Positions 49,759 to 60,217 of a stretch of DNA of 64,000 nucleotides are shown piece after piece. Source of the stretch: Actinorugispora endophytica. GTDB lineage: Bacteria; Actinomycetota; Actinomycetes; Streptosporangiales; Streptosporangiaceae. The stretch covers positions 186,001 through 250,000 of the forward strand of contig NZ_SNYN01000006.1 of NCBI RefSeq assembly GCF_004363075.1, given 5' to 3'. Within the stretch, counting starts at the first letter, position 1. The number at the start of each line of letters is the position of its first letter. The notes beneath the pieces were generated by a model. That model was given only the letters and a program-made list of their open reading frames with translations. It was not told the DNA's origin and searched no databases. The position numbers and the translations under genes are program-made.

Positions 49759-50304
49759 TCAGCCCTGCTGGAGGGTGAACTCGGCGTCGATCTCGATCTT
49801 GATCTTGTCGCCCACGACCACGCCGCCGCCGTCCATCGGCATCTCGATGTCCACACCGAACTCCTTGCGGCTGATCTCGGTCTCGGCGTGGAAGCCGGCG
49901 CGGTTCATGCCGTAGGGGTCGATGGTGGAGCCGTTGAACTCCAGGGCCAGCTCCACCGGGCGGGTGTTGCCCTTGATGGTGAGGTCGCCGGTCAGGACGA
50001 AGTCGTCGCCCTTCCGAGCCGCGCCGGTCGAGACGAAGGCGAACTCCGGGTAGGTCTCGACGTGGAAGAAGTCCGCCGAGCGGATGTGCTCGTCGCGCTG
50101 CGGCTGGTTGGTGTTGATCGAGGTGGCGTCGATCGTGGCGGTCACCGAGGACTGGAACGGGTCCTCGGCGACGGTCAGAGTGGCGTCGAACTTCTCGAAG
50201 CGGCCGCGGACCTTGCTGACCATCATGTGGCGCACGGAGAAGCCGACCTCCGAGTGCGCGGCGTCGATGGTCCAGGTGCCCGGAAGGAGCTTCTGCTCGG
50301 CCAT
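49759..50304 (-). CDS. YceI family lipid-binding-like protein
   Basis: 181-aa lipocalin-like beta barrel; family members bind polyisoprenoids or similar lipids. The conserved elements are GTWTIDAAHSEVGFSVRHMMVSKVRG (about residues 8-33), DEHIRSADFFHVETYPEFAF (about 68-87) and GDLTIKGNTRPVEL. The ATG at 50304 has GGGGGA upstream and gives the normal YceI length; an in-frame ATG nine codons earlier is less likely. No signal peptide, so probably cytoplasmic, unlike E. coli YceI. Divergent from a MarR regulator, a frequent pairing, with an operator-like palindrome between them. Confidence 0.88.
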   Translation of the reverse strand: MAEQKLLPGTWTIDAAHSEVGFSVRHMMVSKVRGRFEKFDATLTVAEDPFQSSVTATIDATSINTNQPQRDEHIRSADFFHVETYPEFAFVSTGAARKGDDFVLTGDLTIKGNTRPVELALEFNGSTIDPYGMNRAGFHAETEISRKEFGVDIEMPMDGGGVVVGDKIKIEIDAEFTLQQG

Positions 50305-50382
50305 GGTGTCCCCCAGCGTGTGTCGTCTCAAGGTGGATCGGGGGCGGCGTGTCCGGTGTCGGCCACCGCATCCCCGAAAGAA

Positions 50383-50396
50383 TCTTCCTTGGAAGA
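50383..50396. promoter_or_regulatory. candidate MarR operator
   Basis: TCTTCC-TT-GGAAGA, a perfect 6-bp inverted repeat in an A+T-rich patch, lies between divergent yceI and marR and near the marR -35 position. A typical location for autoregulation and yceI control. Confidence 0.4.
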
Positions 50397-50427
50397 GAAT
50401 TTAGCGCCGAATCCGGAAACACGCAAG

Positions 50428-50433
50428 TACGAT
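50428..50433 (+). promoter_or_regulatory. marR -10 element (leaderless promoter)
   Basis: TACGAT ends 7 nt before the ATG at 50441, and there is no Shine-Dalgarno sequence. Confidence 0.45.
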
Positions 50434-50440
50434 TGCCGCC

Positions 50441-50908
50441 ATGAACGCGGTCAACTGGCTCGACGCGAGGGAGCAGCGCGTCTGGCGCGGTTTTCTCGCC
50501 GTCAACTCCCTGCTCCAGGAACGTCTCGACCGGGATCTGCAGCGCCGGGACGGGTTCACGCTCGTGGAGTACGCGATCCTGGTCCACCTCTCCGAAGCCG
50601 AGGGGCGGCGCATGCGCATGCGGAGTCTCGCCGACACCGTGATCGTCTCCAAGAGCCGCCTGTCCCACCAGGTCACGCGTCTGGAGAAGGACGGGTACGT
50701 GCGGCGGGAGAGCTGCGAGGAGGACCGGCGCGGCTCCTGGGCGGTGCTCACCCCCGAAGGGCTCAAGGCACTGCGCGGGGCCGCGCCCGGCCACGTCTCC
50801 GAGGTCAGGGCGAACCTGTTCGACCGGCTCACCGACGAGCAGGTCGACTCCCTCGGCGAGATCATGGCGGTCCTGGAAGAGGGGCTGCGCGGCGACTCGA
50901 CCGCTTGA
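50441..50908 (+). CDS. MarR family transcriptional regulator
   Basis: 155-aa winged-helix repressor. The DNA-binding part reads LVEYAILVHLSEAEGRRMRMRSLADTVIVSKSRLSHQVTRLEKDGYVRRE (about residues 38-87), with the wing ESCEEDRRGSWAVLTPEGLKALR. Flanking helices form the dimer interface. It is divergent from yceI across 136 bp that contain a short palindrome, so it probably regulates yceI and itself. The ligand is unknown. The start is supported by the -10 box at 50428. Confidence 0.9.
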   Translation: MNAVNWLDAREQRVWRGFLAVNSLLQERLDRDLQRRDGFTLVEYAILVHLSEAEGRRMRMRSLADTVIVSKSRLSHQVTRLEKDGYVRRESCEEDRRGSWAVLTPEGLKALRGAAPGHVSEVRANLFDRLTDEQVDSLGEIMAVLEEGLRGDSTA

Positions 50909-50964
50909 GGGCCGAAACACCGGTTTTCGGCGGGAGGAGCTCGGCTCCGCGGGGGTGGAGCAAG

Positions 50965-50970
50965 TAGAGT
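50965..50970 (+). promoter_or_regulatory. sseB-like gene -10 element (leaderless promoter)
   Basis: TAGAGT ends 7 nt before the GTG at 50978, without a ribosome-binding site. Confidence 0.45.
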
Positions 50971-50977
50971 CACGCAC

Positions 50978-51682
50978 GTGACCGGACCGACCATCATTGG
51001 CGCCCAGAGCTTCCGTGACGACGACGGAAGCGTCGACCCCGACGTGCGAGAGAAGCTCGACGCCTACGCCCAGGGGAGTATCGGCGACCGCCAGGTACTG
51101 GCGGCGCTGGGGCCCGCCCGGCTGCTGGTCCCGGTCGTCGCGATGGCGACCGAGGTCGAGGAGGGCGAGGACGGCCTCCGGCGCGACAAGAAGAGCGAAG
51201 TCGTGATGCCGGTCCTGGTCGGCAAGGACGGGCGCCGCGGCGTGCTCGCCTTCAGCTCCGTGGACACCGTCAAGCGCTGGCGCGAGGACGCCCGGCCGAT
51301 CCCGGTCACCACCCTGGACGCCTGCCGCGCCGCCATCGACGACGGGGCCGACGCCGTCGTCGTGGACGTGGCCGGGCCCGTGACCTACGCGATCCAGGGG
51401 CGCTTCCTGACCAGCCTGGCCGAGCACGGACGGGTGCCCGAGCCCAAGGAGGACCCCCAGATCCTCTCGCTGATCTACCGCGTCACGCACACCGAGTTCG
51501 GGATCGAGCGCGTCCGCATCCACGACTCCAAGCACGCCGACATCGGCGTCCGGCTGGAACTGGACCGGCGCGACGACGAGTCCATCCGCCGCGTGGCCGA
51601 GCGCCTCGCCGCCGAACTCGCCGTCATGCTGCCCGGCGGCGTCGAGCTGAGCGCCGTGGTCCGCGCCCGCCGCGAGGGCTGA
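50978..51682 (+). CDS. SseB family protein
   Basis: 234 aa. The SseB N-terminal-type domain is recognised from LVPVVAMATEVEEGEDGLRRDKKSEVVMPVLVGKDGRRGVLAFSSVDTVKRW (about residues 49-101). The following DACRAAIDDGADAVVVDVAGPVTYAI is also typical. The C-terminal third (ILSLIYRVTHTEFGIERVRIHDSKH...) is a second alpha/beta segment. SseB-family proteins in actinobacteria are of unknown function, often near translation genes. Repeat element E3 begins about 50 bp after its stop. Confidence 0.8.
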   Translation: MTGPTIIGAQSFRDDDGSVDPDVREKLDAYAQGSIGDRQVLAALGPARLLVPVVAMATEVEEGEDGLRRDKKSEVVMPVLVGKDGRRGVLAFSSVDTVKRWREDARPIPVTTLDACRAAIDDGADAVVVDVAGPVTYAIQGRFLTSLAEHGRVPEPKEDPQILSLIYRVTHTEFGIERVRIHDSKHADIGVRLELDRRDDESIRRVAERLAAELAVMLPGGVELSAVVRARREG

Positions 51683-51731
51683 CGGGCCCCGGCCGCCGCG
51701 GCCCACCGGATCGCGGCATCCCGCCGGCGAC

Positions 51732-52172
51732 CTCGGGAAGCTCCGGCGCGGGGGTGATTCTTGTACCGGTGGTTCGGGGGGCTTCCGGCCTCACGTCACG
51801 CGGATCACAAGATGACAGCAGGCGGCGACGGCGGGTGCGGGTCGAGGCCGCGCCCACGACGTCCGTTTCGCGTGGTTTTCGTTGGTGATCTTGCGGTTCC
51901 CCCCCCCGAAGTCAAGGTTTCCGGAGGGGGGAACAGCAAGATCACCGGACATTCGAGGGCCGGTTCCGCCCTTGCTCGGAATGATCATGGGCTTTCCGCC
52001 CTTCCAGGCCCCGAAACGGGCGGAAAGCCCACGACCGTCAACGGAACCCTCACGCAACGGACATGATGGGCGCGGCCCCGACCCGCCCCCGCCGTCGCCG
52101 CCTGCCGTAACAGGCCCCGAGCGGACCCTGCTCCAACAGAGCCCGAACCACCCCCGCGCCGGAGACTCCATA
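51732..52172. repeat. palindromic intergenic element, copy 3 (E3, full length)
   Basis: The most complete copy (about 440 bp): outer ends GGGAAGCTCCGGCGCGGGGG and CCCCCGCGCCGGAGACTCC. The left arm contains CGGCCTCACGTCACGCGG. The inner hairpins are one beginning GATCTTGCGGTTCCC and ending CAAGATC (51893-51943), and one with arms GGGCTTTCCGCCC/GGGCGGAAAGCCC (about 51989-52031). The right arm includes CAACGGAACCCTCACGC. Its right end abuts the -10 box of the prepilin peptidase gene, so it forms the upstream edge of that promoter. Confidence 0.85.
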
Positions 52173-52176
52173 GAGT
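52171..52176 (+). promoter_or_regulatory. prepilin peptidase -10 element (leaderless promoter)
   Basis: TAGAGT ends 7 nt before the ATG at 52184. The box touches the right end of repeat E3. Confidence 0.45.
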
Positions 52177-52183
52177 TCACCTC

Positions 52184-52981
52184 ATGCCCCCCTCCTCGGA
52201 TCTTCTTCTCGGCCTCGGGCTGGCGCTGTCGGGTGCTGCCCTGGCCGTCTTCGTCGGGCGGACGGTTCCGCTGTTCCAGGCGTACGAGCCCGATCCGGAC
52301 AGCGAGTCCGGGCCGCCTCCCCCGACCTTCCCCGGATCGGGGCGGCGGGTGCCGTGGGCGCGCTGGTCGCCGCTGCCGTGGCGGCTCGTGGCGACCGGGC
52401 GCGCCCCCGACGGGGAGCGGGTGCGCGCGCCGCTGGACGCGGTGCTCGGCGCGGCCGCCGCGTTCGCCGCGGTGGGCGCCTCCTCGGCGCAGCGATCGGC
52501 CGCCGAGGTCGCGGCCCTGGCCTTCCTGGCGCTGTGGGGGGCGGTGCTGGCCGCTATCGACACCCGCACCAGGCGTCTGCCCAACCCCCTGGTGCTGCCC
52601 GCCTACCCGGTCGCGCTGGCCCTGCTGGCCGTCGCCGCCCTCACCACCCCGGGCGGCCTCGACCAGGCCGCGGACGCGCTCGTCGGGATGGCCGGGCTGT
52701 GGGCGTTCTACTGGCTGCTGTGGTTCGTCTACCCGGCGGGCATGGGCTGGGGCGACGTCAAGCTCTCCGGCCTGCTCGGCCTCTACCTGGGCTGGTCGGG
52801 CCTCGGCTCGGTGGTCAGCGGCACCTTCGCGGCCTTCCTGCTCTCGGCCTGCGTCGGCCTGGTGCTGATGGTGCTCGGCAGGGTCGGACGCGGGACCCAG
52901 ATCCCCTTCGGGCCCTTCATGGTCGTCGGGGCTCTCGCCGTGATCGTCGTGGGGGACCCGCTTCCGCTGCTCACAGGGTGA
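52184..52981 (+). CDS. A24 family prepilin peptidase (C39-less, short form)
   Basis: 265-aa membrane aspartyl protease that would cleave the leader peptides of type IV pilin-like or Tad/Flp pilins. The two catalytic aspartates lie in AAIDTRTRRLPNPL (about residues 124-137) and GMGWGDVKLSGLLGL (about 187-201), the GxGD signature. About six membrane helices. The N-terminal cysteine-rich methylase domain of PilD is absent; a Pro/Ser-rich linker (about 35-60) is in its place. No pilin genes are in the window. Its position before aroC matches the Streptomyces order as I recall it. Confidence 0.87.
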   Translation: MPPSSDLLLGLGLALSGAALAVFVGRTVPLFQAYEPDPDSESGPPPPTFPGSGRRVPWARWSPLPWRLVATGRAPDGERVRAPLDAVLGAAAAFAAVGASSAQRSAAEVAALAFLALWGAVLAAIDTRTRRLPNPLVLPAYPVALALLAVAALTTPGGLDQAADALVGMAGLWAFYWLLWFVYPAGMGWGDVKLSGLLGLYLGWSGLGSVVSGTFAAFLLSACVGLVLMVLGRVGRGTQIPFGPFMVVGALAVIVVGDPLPLLTG

Positions 52982-53025
52982 GACCGATGTCGGCTCCGGG
53001 CGCCGGGCATGGAAAGATCTAGGGC

Positions 53026-54207
53026 ATGTTGCGCTGGCTGACCGCTGGGGAGTCCCACGGACCGGCACTCGTCGCGATCCTGGAGGGCCTTCCGGCCGGT
53101 GTGTCCGTCTCCTCGGACGACATCGCCGCCGCGTTGCTCCGCCGCCGCGCCGGGTACGGTCGGGGAGCCCGTATGAAATTCGAGCAGGACGAGGTCTCCG
53201 TCATCGGGGGCGTCCGCCACGGCCGCACCCTGGGCGGACCGGTGGCCATCGAGGTGGGGAACACCGAGTGGCCCAAGTGGGAGAAGGTGATGTCTCCCGA
53301 CCCGGTCCCCGCCGAGGTGCTCGACGGGATCGCGCGCAACGCGCCGCTGACCCGTCCCCGGCCCGGGCACGCCGACCTCGTCGGCATGCAGAAGTACGGC
53401 CACGACGAGGCCCGCCCGGTCCTGGAGCGCGCCAGCGCCCGGGAGACCGCGGCCCGCGTCGCCGTCGGCGAGGTCGCCCGGCGGTTCCTCCGCCAGGCCC
53501 TGGGCATCGAGGTCCTCAGCCACGTGGTCTCCATGGGAGAGGTCGCCGTCCCCGAGGACGCGCCGCGGCCCGGTCCCGAGGACCTGGACCGCGTGGACTC
53601 CGACCCGGTCCGCTGCTTCGACCCCGGGACCAGCGCCCGCATGGTCGCCGAGGTCGACGACACCCGCAAGACCGGCGACACCCTCGGCGGCGTCGTCGAG
53701 GTCCTGGCCTACGGCCTGCCGCCGGGGCTGGGCAGCCACGTCCACTGGGACCGCCGCCTCGACGCGCGCCTGGCCGGAGCCCTCATGGGCATCCAGGCCA
53801 TCAAGGGAGTGGAGGTCGGCGACGGCTTCCGCACCGCCGCGCGGCGGGGCTCCGCCGCGCACGACGAGATCGAGCCCGGCGAAGGCGGCGTGCGCCGCCG
53901 CACCAACCGCGCGGGCGGCGTCGAAGGCGGTATGAGCACCGGGGACCCGCTGCGCGTGCGCGCGGCGATGAAGCCCATCGCCACCGTGCCGCGCGCTCTG
54001 GACACCATCGACGTGGCCACCGGCGAGACCGCCCAGGCCCACCACCAGCGCAGCGACGTCACGGCCGTCCCGGCCGCGGGCGTGGTCGCCGAGGCCATGG
54101 TCGCCCTGGTCCTGGCCGAGGCCGCCATCGAGAAGTTCGGCGGCGACTCGGTTCCCGAGACCGCCCGCAACCTGCGCGGCTACCTGGAATCGCTGACCAT
54201 CAGGTAG
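53026..54207 (+). CDS. aroC: chorismate synthase
   Basis: Converts EPSP to chorismate with reduced FMN. Signature sequences: [18 protein letters not shown] (residues 6-23), [32 protein letters not shown] and [38 protein letters not shown] and [24 protein letters not shown] complete the set. 393 aa, full length. The start at 53026 is ATG with a weak upstream site. First gene of aroC-aroK-aroB. Confidence 0.96.
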   Translation: MLRWLTAGESHGPALVAILEGLPAGVSVSSDDIAAALLRRRAGYGRGARMKFEQDEVSVIGGVRHGRTLGGPVAIEVGNTEWPKWEKVMSPDPVPAEVLDGIARNAPLTRPRPGHADLVGMQKYGHDEARPVLERASARETAARVAVGEVARRFLRQALGIEVLSHVVSMGEVAVPEDAPRPGPEDLDRVDSDPVRCFDPGTSARMVAEVDDTRKTGDTLGGVVEVLAYGLPPGLGSHVHWDRRLDARLAGALMGIQAIKGVEVGDGFRTAARRGSAAHDEIEPGEGGVRRRTNRAGGVEGGMSTGDPLRVRAAMKPIATVPRALDTIDVATGETAQAHHQRSDVTAVPAAGVVAEAMVALVLAEAAIEKFGGDSVPETARNLRGYLESLTIR

Positions 54208-55863
<1,656 letters not shown>

Positions 55864-56049
55864 ACTGGCCTCTCAGGGCGTGTTCCGGCTCTTCGCGACA
55901 TAAGAGGCCCGCCCGGCTCGCGCCGGGAGCGGCGTGCGCCGGAACACCGAGACTCCTGCCGCGTGCGTCGCGGCGCCCCGTAGGGCGCGGGCGGCCGCGG
56001 CACGCGGATCACCGAATTTTTCGCCTTACTGCTTGGAGAGACGACCGAA
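55864..56049. other. aroB-efp intergenic region
   Basis: 186 bp, no gene. It holds GC-rich inverted segments (GCCCGCCCGGCTCGCGCCGGGAGCGGC region, positions 55910-55935) that may terminate aroB, then an A+T-richer stretch ACCGAATTTTTCGCC just before efp. Confidence 0.4.
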
Positions 56050-56613
56050 GTGGCGACGACGAACGACCTCAAGAACGGCATCACTCTGAAGCTCGACGGC
56101 GGCGAGCTCTGGAGCGTCGTTGAATTCCAGCACGTCAAGCCGGGCAAAGGCGGCGCCTTCGTGCGCACCAAGCTGAAGAACGTCACGTCCGGCAAGGTCG
56201 TGGACAAGACCTTCAACGCGGGCGTCAAGGTGGAGGTCGCCAACGTCGACCGCCGCGACATGCAGTACCTCTACGCCGACGACGAGTCCTACGTGTTCAT
56301 GGACACCGAGACCTACGACCAGCTCTACATCCCGCGCGAGGTCGTCGGCAAGAACGCCGACTACCTGCTGGAGAGCGCCACCGCGGTCGTCGCCGTCAAC
56401 GAGGGCAACCCGCTCTACATCGAGCTGCCCGCCTCGGTCGAGATGGTCATCTCCCAGACCGACCCCGGCCTGCAGGGCGACCGCTCCACCGGCGGCACCA
56501 AGCCCGCCACCCTGGAGACCGGCGCCGTCATCCAGGTGCCGCTGTTCATCAGCACCGGCGAGAAGATCAAGGTCGACACCCGTTCCGGTGATTACCTGGG
56601 CCGCGTCAACTGA
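56050..56613 (+). CDS. efp: translation elongation factor P
   Basis: Relieves ribosome stalling at polyproline. Three-barrel protein of 187 aa: [36 protein letters not shown]. The domain I loop tip PGKGGAF carries an unmodified-type Lys near residue 34, as in actinobacteria. The C-terminal barrel has [32 protein letters not shown], the family end. GTG at 56050 with TTGGAGAGA about 10 nt upstream. Its stop overlaps the nusB ATG. Confidence 0.96.
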   Translation: MATTNDLKNGITLKLDGGELWSVVEFQHVKPGKGGAFVRTKLKNVTSGKVVDKTFNAGVKVEVANVDRRDMQYLYADDESYVFMDTETYDQLYIPREVVGKNADYLLESATAVVAVNEGNPLYIELPASVEMVISQTDPGLQGDRSTGGTKPATLETGAVIQVPLFISTGEKIKVDTRSGDYLGRVN

Positions 56614-57026
56614 TGAGCGGAGCACGACGAAAGGCCCGCCGGCGCGCGGTGGAAGTGCTGTACGAGGCCGAACTCCGCGGGGTCACCGTCGAGAAGGTGA
56701 TCCAGCGCCGCCGGATCCAGACCGAACCGCCGATCAACGAGTTCACCGAGCGGCTCGCCGCCGCGGTGGACGAGCGGCGCGGGCGGATCGACGAACTCCT
56801 CGACGCCTACGCCATCGGCTGGACGCTGGAGCGCATGCCGGTGGTCGACCGGAACATCCTGCGGATGGGCGCCTACGAGCTGCTGTGGGCCGAGGACATC
56901 CCCGACGGGGTCGCGATCGCCGAGGCGGTGGCGGTGGCCAAGGAGCTGTCCACCGACGAATCGCCCACCTTCATCAACGGCCTGCTCTCGCGGCTGATGG
57001 AGAACAAGGCCTCGCTCGCCCTGTAG
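56613..57026 (+). CDS. nusB: transcription antitermination protein NusB
   Basis: 137-aa RNA-binding factor for rRNA antitermination. It begins GARRKARRRAVEVLYEAELRG. The conserved helices VDRNILRMGAYELLWAEDIPDGVAIAEAVAVAKEL and STDESPTFINGLLSRLM follow. Coupled to efp by a TGATG overlap. In Streptomyces bldD lies immediately after nusB; in this window bldD is about 51 kb away. Confidence 0.95.
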   Translation: MSGARRKARRRAVEVLYEAELRGVTVEKVIQRRRIQTEPPINEFTERLAAAVDERRGRIDELLDAYAIGWTLERMPVVDRNILRMGAYELLWAEDIPDGVAIAEAVAVAKELSTDESPTFINGLLSRLMENKASLAL

Positions 57027-57052
57027 GGCGGGGGCAGGGAAAGGACCCGTTC

Positions 57053-57832
57053 GTGTCAGACCCGCTCGGCGCCGTCGCCGCCGCGTCCACCGGTTCCAGG
57101 CGCGCCGCCAACGTCGCGCGCACCGCCGTGCTCTGGGAGGTGCTGAGCGCCGAACTGGCCCGGGCCGGCGAGGGGGCCGACGGCCCGCTGGAGATCGTCG
57201 ACGCGGGGGGCGGCACCGGCGGTGCCGCCGTTCCGCTCGCCGCCCTCGGGCACCGCGTGACCGTCGTGGACCCCAGCCCCGACTCACTGGCCGCGCTGGA
57301 GCGCCGCGCCGCCGAGGCGGGGGTCCGGGTGCGCGGGGTCCAGGGCGACACCCGGGACCTGCGCGACCTGCTTCCCGGGGACCACGCCCACCTGGTCCTC
57401 GTGCACAACGTCCTGGAGTACGTGGACGACCCGCTCGCCGCGCTGCGCGACGTCGTGGCCGTCACCCGGCCCGGCGGGGCGGTCAGCCTGCTCGCAGCCA
57501 ACGCCGTGGCCGCGGTGCTGCACCGGGCCCTCGCCGGGCACCTGGCCGACGCGCTGGCCCTGCTCGACTCGCCCGACGGCCGGTGGGGGCGGGGCGACCC
57601 GATGCCGCGCCGCTTCACCGCCGAGGGGGTCGTCGCGCTGGCCCACGAGGCGGGGCTCCCCGTGGCGGAGCTGTGCGGGGTCCGGGTCCTGGGCGACCTG
57701 CTGCCCGGCCGGGTCTTCGAGGACCCGCAGGTCCCCGACACGCTCGTGGCGCTGGAGAGGGCCGCCTCGGCCCATCCGGAGCTGTCCGGCATCGCCACCC
57801 AGCTGCACGTGCTGGCGCGTCGGCCGGACTGA
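57053..57832 (+). CDS. class I SAM-dependent methyltransferase
   Basis: 259 aa. Rossmann motif I EIVDAGGGTGGAAVPLAALG (about residues 44-63), motif II VTVVDPSPDSLAALERRAAEAG, then GDTRDL and the motif HLVLVHNVLEYVDDPLAALRDV. The latter resembles the SmtA/CmoM-like methyltransferases of tRNA or small molecules. The GTG at 57053 has AAAGGA upstream, 26 nt after nusB, so it may be in the same unit. The substrate cannot be inferred. Confidence 0.8.
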   Translation: MSDPLGAVAAASTGSRRAANVARTAVLWEVLSAELARAGEGADGPLEIVDAGGGTGGAAVPLAALGHRVTVVDPSPDSLAALERRAAEAGVRVRGVQGDTRDLRDLLPGDHAHLVLVHNVLEYVDDPLAALRDVVAVTRPGGAVSLLAANAVAAVLHRALAGHLADALALLDSPDGRWGRGDPMPRRFTAEGVVALAHEAGLPVAELCGVRVLGDLLPGRVFEDPQVPDTLVALERAASAHPELSGIATQLHVLARRPD

Positions 57833-57917
57833 CCGGAATCCGCCGTCGCGGTGTCCGCGCCGCTCGGTGGAACGGCGGGGTGGGAGCGGTTCGGGTGGGA
57901 AGTCCAGGAGGTGTCCC

Positions 57918-59189
57918 ATGAGTCGGCGGCAGCTCGAGCGCGGCCGGGCCGTGCGCGGGACGGTGACCGCGGACGGCATCGCGCCCCTCGGCCGGGCGGA
58001 CCCCGACGACGCCGACTGCGTCGTCCTGCACATCGACATGGACGCCTTCTTCACCAGCGTCGAGGAGCTGCGCAGCCCCGGGCTCCGGGGGCGCCCGGTG
58101 ATCGTCGGCGGCACCGGACCGCGCGGGGTCGTGGCCGCCGCCAACTACCCGGCCCGCGAGTACGGCGTGCACTCGGCGATGCCCATGTCCAGGGCCCTGC
58201 GGATGTGCCCGGACGCGGTCGTGCGCCCGCCCGACGGCGCCGCCTACCGGCGGGTCTCCGCGGCCGTCATGGACATCCTGCGCTCGGTCACCCCCGAGGT
58301 GGAGCAGCTGTCCGTGGACGAGGCGTTTCTGGACGTGTCGGGCGCGCGCCGCCGCCTCGGCGGCCCGGTGCGGATCGCCGAGCTCATCCGCTCCCGCGTC
58401 CACGGGGAGCAGGGCCTCACCTGCTCGGTCGGGGTCGCGGCCACCAAGTTCGCCGCGAAGCTCGCCTCCACCCGGTGCAAGCCCGACGGACTGCTGCTCA
58501 TCCCCACCGCGCACGTCGCCGCCTTCCTGCACCCGCTGCCCGTCGGGGCGCTGTGGGGCGTGGGGGACAAGACCGAGCAGGCCCTCAGACGCCTGGGTCT
58601 GCGCACGGTCGGCGACGTCGCGCGCACGCCGCCCGAGACGCTGCGCCACGAACTGGGCCAGGCGCTGGGCGCGCACCTCGCCGAACTGGCGTGGGGGCGC
58701 GACCCCCGCCCCGTCACCACCGAGACCGCCGACAAGAGCGTCGGCGCGGAGGAGACCTTCGACAGCGACGTGCGCGATCCCGAGACGATCCGCCGCGAAC
58801 TGCTGCGCCTCACGGAGAAGGTCGCGCGGCGGCTGCGCGCGAGCGGGCAGGCCGGGCGCACGGTCGTGGTCAAGCTGCGCCGCGCCGACTTCCGCACCGT
58901 CACCCGGTCGCGCACCCTGGGCGAGCCCACCGACGTGGCCCGGGAGGTCTTCACCGCGGCCGGGGAGCTGTACGAGGCCTCGGGGCTGTCGGGGGTGCCG
59001 CTGCGGCTGGTGGGGGTGCGGATGGAGGGCCTGGTGCCCGCCGGGCAGATCCACCACCAGTTGGCGCTGGACGAGCCGGACCAGGGGTGGCGGGCCGCCG
59101 AGCGGGTCCAGGACGAGGTGATCCGCCGGTTCGGCGCCGGGGCGATCGGCCCGGCGGCGTTGGCGTTTCGTGATGAAGACGACGTATGA
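57918..59189 (+). CDS. dinB: Y-family DNA polymerase IV
   Basis: Translesion DNA polymerase, 423 aa. Catalytic carboxylates are in HIDMDAFFTSVEELRSP (about residues 37-53) and LSVDEAFLDVSG (about 133-144). SVGVAATKFAAKLASTRCKPDGL and the helix-hairpin-helix thumb LWGVGDKTEQALRRLGLRTVGDVA follow. The little finger extends to the end. A degenerate clamp-binding stretch HHQLALDEP is near the C-terminus. ATG at 57918 has CAGGAGG upstream. A GTG start 51 bp earlier is in frame but unlike the family. No SOS-box was found in the short upstream gap. Confidence 0.93.
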   Translation: MSRRQLERGRAVRGTVTADGIAPLGRADPDDADCVVLHIDMDAFFTSVEELRSPGLRGRPVIVGGTGPRGVVAAANYPAREYGVHSAMPMSRALRMCPDAVVRPPDGAAYRRVSAAVMDILRSVTPEVEQLSVDEAFLDVSGARRRLGGPVRIAELIRSRVHGEQGLTCSVGVAATKFAAKLASTRCKPDGLLLIPTAHVAAFLHPLPVGALWGVGDKTEQALRRLGLRTVGDVARTPPETLRHELGQALGAHLAELAWGRDPRPVTTETADKSVGAEETFDSDVRDPETIRRELLRLTEKVARRLRASGQAGRTVVVKLRRADFRTVTRSRTLGEPTDVAREVFTAAGELYEASGLSGVPLRLVGVRMEGLVPAGQIHHQLALDEPDQGWRAAERVQDEVIRRFGAGAIGPAALAFRDEDDV

Positions 59190-59465
59190 TCCGGCATCTT
59201 TCCGCGCCGGTTCGCGTTGCACGTGTCAGGGACGACCGGGGAGCCACCCCGGTCCGCGACGGTTCCCCAGGTCCAAGGGGAGAGAAGGACGGAGGTCCCG
59301 TGAGAGCCGGTGTAGTCGGGGGTACTGTGGTCGATGTGGGTGGTCCAGGCGCGCATCTTTTCTTTTCACCGAGCGCTAAGTCCCCGTATTCTGGGCATAC
59401 CACTGGCCATCAGATTGTTGTTCAGCACCCGTTGCCCCAACCGGGGACTGTTTTTGGGAGGCGCC
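59190..59465. promoter_or_regulatory. upstream region of DUF3040 gene with candidate promoter
   Basis: 276 bp with no supported gene. TTTCAC (59364-59369) and TATTCT (59387-59392), 17 bp apart, form a plausible promoter in a locally A+T-rich stretch. A strong GGGAGG site precedes the GTG at 59466. Confidence 0.4.
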
Positions 59466-59849
59466 GTGCCGCTCTCTGAACATGAGCAGCGCATGCTCGA
59501 GCAGATCGAGCGGGCGCTGTACGCGGAGGACCCGAAGTTCGCGAACACCGTTCGGCAGACGAACCCGCAGGTCCACTACAAGCGCCGGCTAATCAAGGCT
59601 TCTATCGGCTTCGTGGTTGGCATCTGCCTCCTGCTCGGAGGGATGGTCTTCCAGGCGGTTCCGGTCAGCGTCGCCGGTTTCATCGTCATGCTGGCATGCG
59701 CGCTGTGGGGCCTGTCCGGGTGGCGGCGGGCCGCCGGCGGGCAGACCGAGAGCGATCAGGCAACGGTCCGGCAGCGCAAGCAGCAGCGCCCCGGAATGAT
59801 GAACCGCTTCGAGGAGCGCTGGCGCCGCCGCCAGGAGGGCGAGCACTAG
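59466..59849 (+). CDS. DUF3040 small membrane protein
   Basis: 127 aa. The family start PLSEHEQRMLEQIERALYAEDPKFA is diagnostic for DUF3040. Two adjacent membrane helices (about residues 47-63 and 68-85) are followed by a basic, Gln/Arg-rich tail (VRQRKQQRPGMMNRFEERWRRRQ). The function is unknown; in actinobacteria it lies upstream of the dcw cluster, near dinB or transglutaminase genes, as here. GTG at 59466 with GGGAGG 5-6 nt upstream. Confidence 0.88.
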   Translation: MPLSEHEQRMLEQIERALYAEDPKFANTVRQTNPQVHYKRRLIKASIGFVVGICLLLGGMVFQAVPVSVAGFIVMLACALWGLSGWRRAAGGQTESDQATVRQRKQQRPGMMNRFEERWRRRQEGEH

Positions 59850-59892
59850 CCGGACAGGTGACACCCCGCCGGAGGGCGGGTTCTCCTCCGAC

Positions 59893-59934
59893 AACGCGAG
59901 TGGGCCGCGGTGCGAACCGCGGCCCACTCGCGTT
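59893..59934. terminator. terminator between DUF3040 gene and repeat E4
   Basis: 19-bp perfect arms (AACGCGAGTGGGCCGCGGT and complement) with loop GCGA, followed by GGTTT. It directly precedes the start of element E4. Confidence 0.75.
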
Positions 59935-59936
59935 GG

Positions 59937-60217
59937 TTTCCGGCGTGGCGGTTGTTCGGGGCCCGGGGAACCGCGGATTCGCGGGCCGGTCCCGCCCTCG
60001 CTCGGAATGATCACGGGCTTTCCGCCCTTCCCGGCCCCGAGACGGGCAGAAAGCCCAAGACCGTCGACGAAACCCCCACGCAGCGGACGCCGTGGGCGCG
60101 GCCCCGACCCGCACCCGTCGCCGCCGCCCGCCGTCACCTCGCGATCCGCGTGGCGTGAGGCCGAAAGGTCCCCGAAGCACCGCCGCCCGAACCACCCCCG
60201 CGCCGGGGCTTCCCTAG
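59937..60217. repeat. palindromic intergenic element, copy 4 (E4)
   Basis: About 280 bp. It carries the GGGCTTTCCGCCC hairpin (about 60014-60055), the right arm CCACGCAGCGGACGCCG to CGCGATCCGCGTGGCG, and a clean right end CCACCCCCGCGCCGG followed by GGCTTCCCTAG. The left end is eroded. The last bases are the complement of the TAG stop of the transglutaminase gene at 60214. Confidence 0.8.

Noticed and set aside
50809-50822. CGAACCTGTTCG inside marR as a LexA site
   Set aside because: It has a 2-bp instead of 4-bp centre and lies in coding sequence, so it does not fit the operator form.
57833-57917. SOS box upstream of dinB
   Set aside because: GGAAC and GGTTC sequences occur, but not with the CGAAC-N4-GTTCG spacing.
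57851-59173. Second long plus-strand frame alongside dinB
   Set aside because: The frame from 57918 has all DinB motifs; the other is a one-base-shifted shadow.
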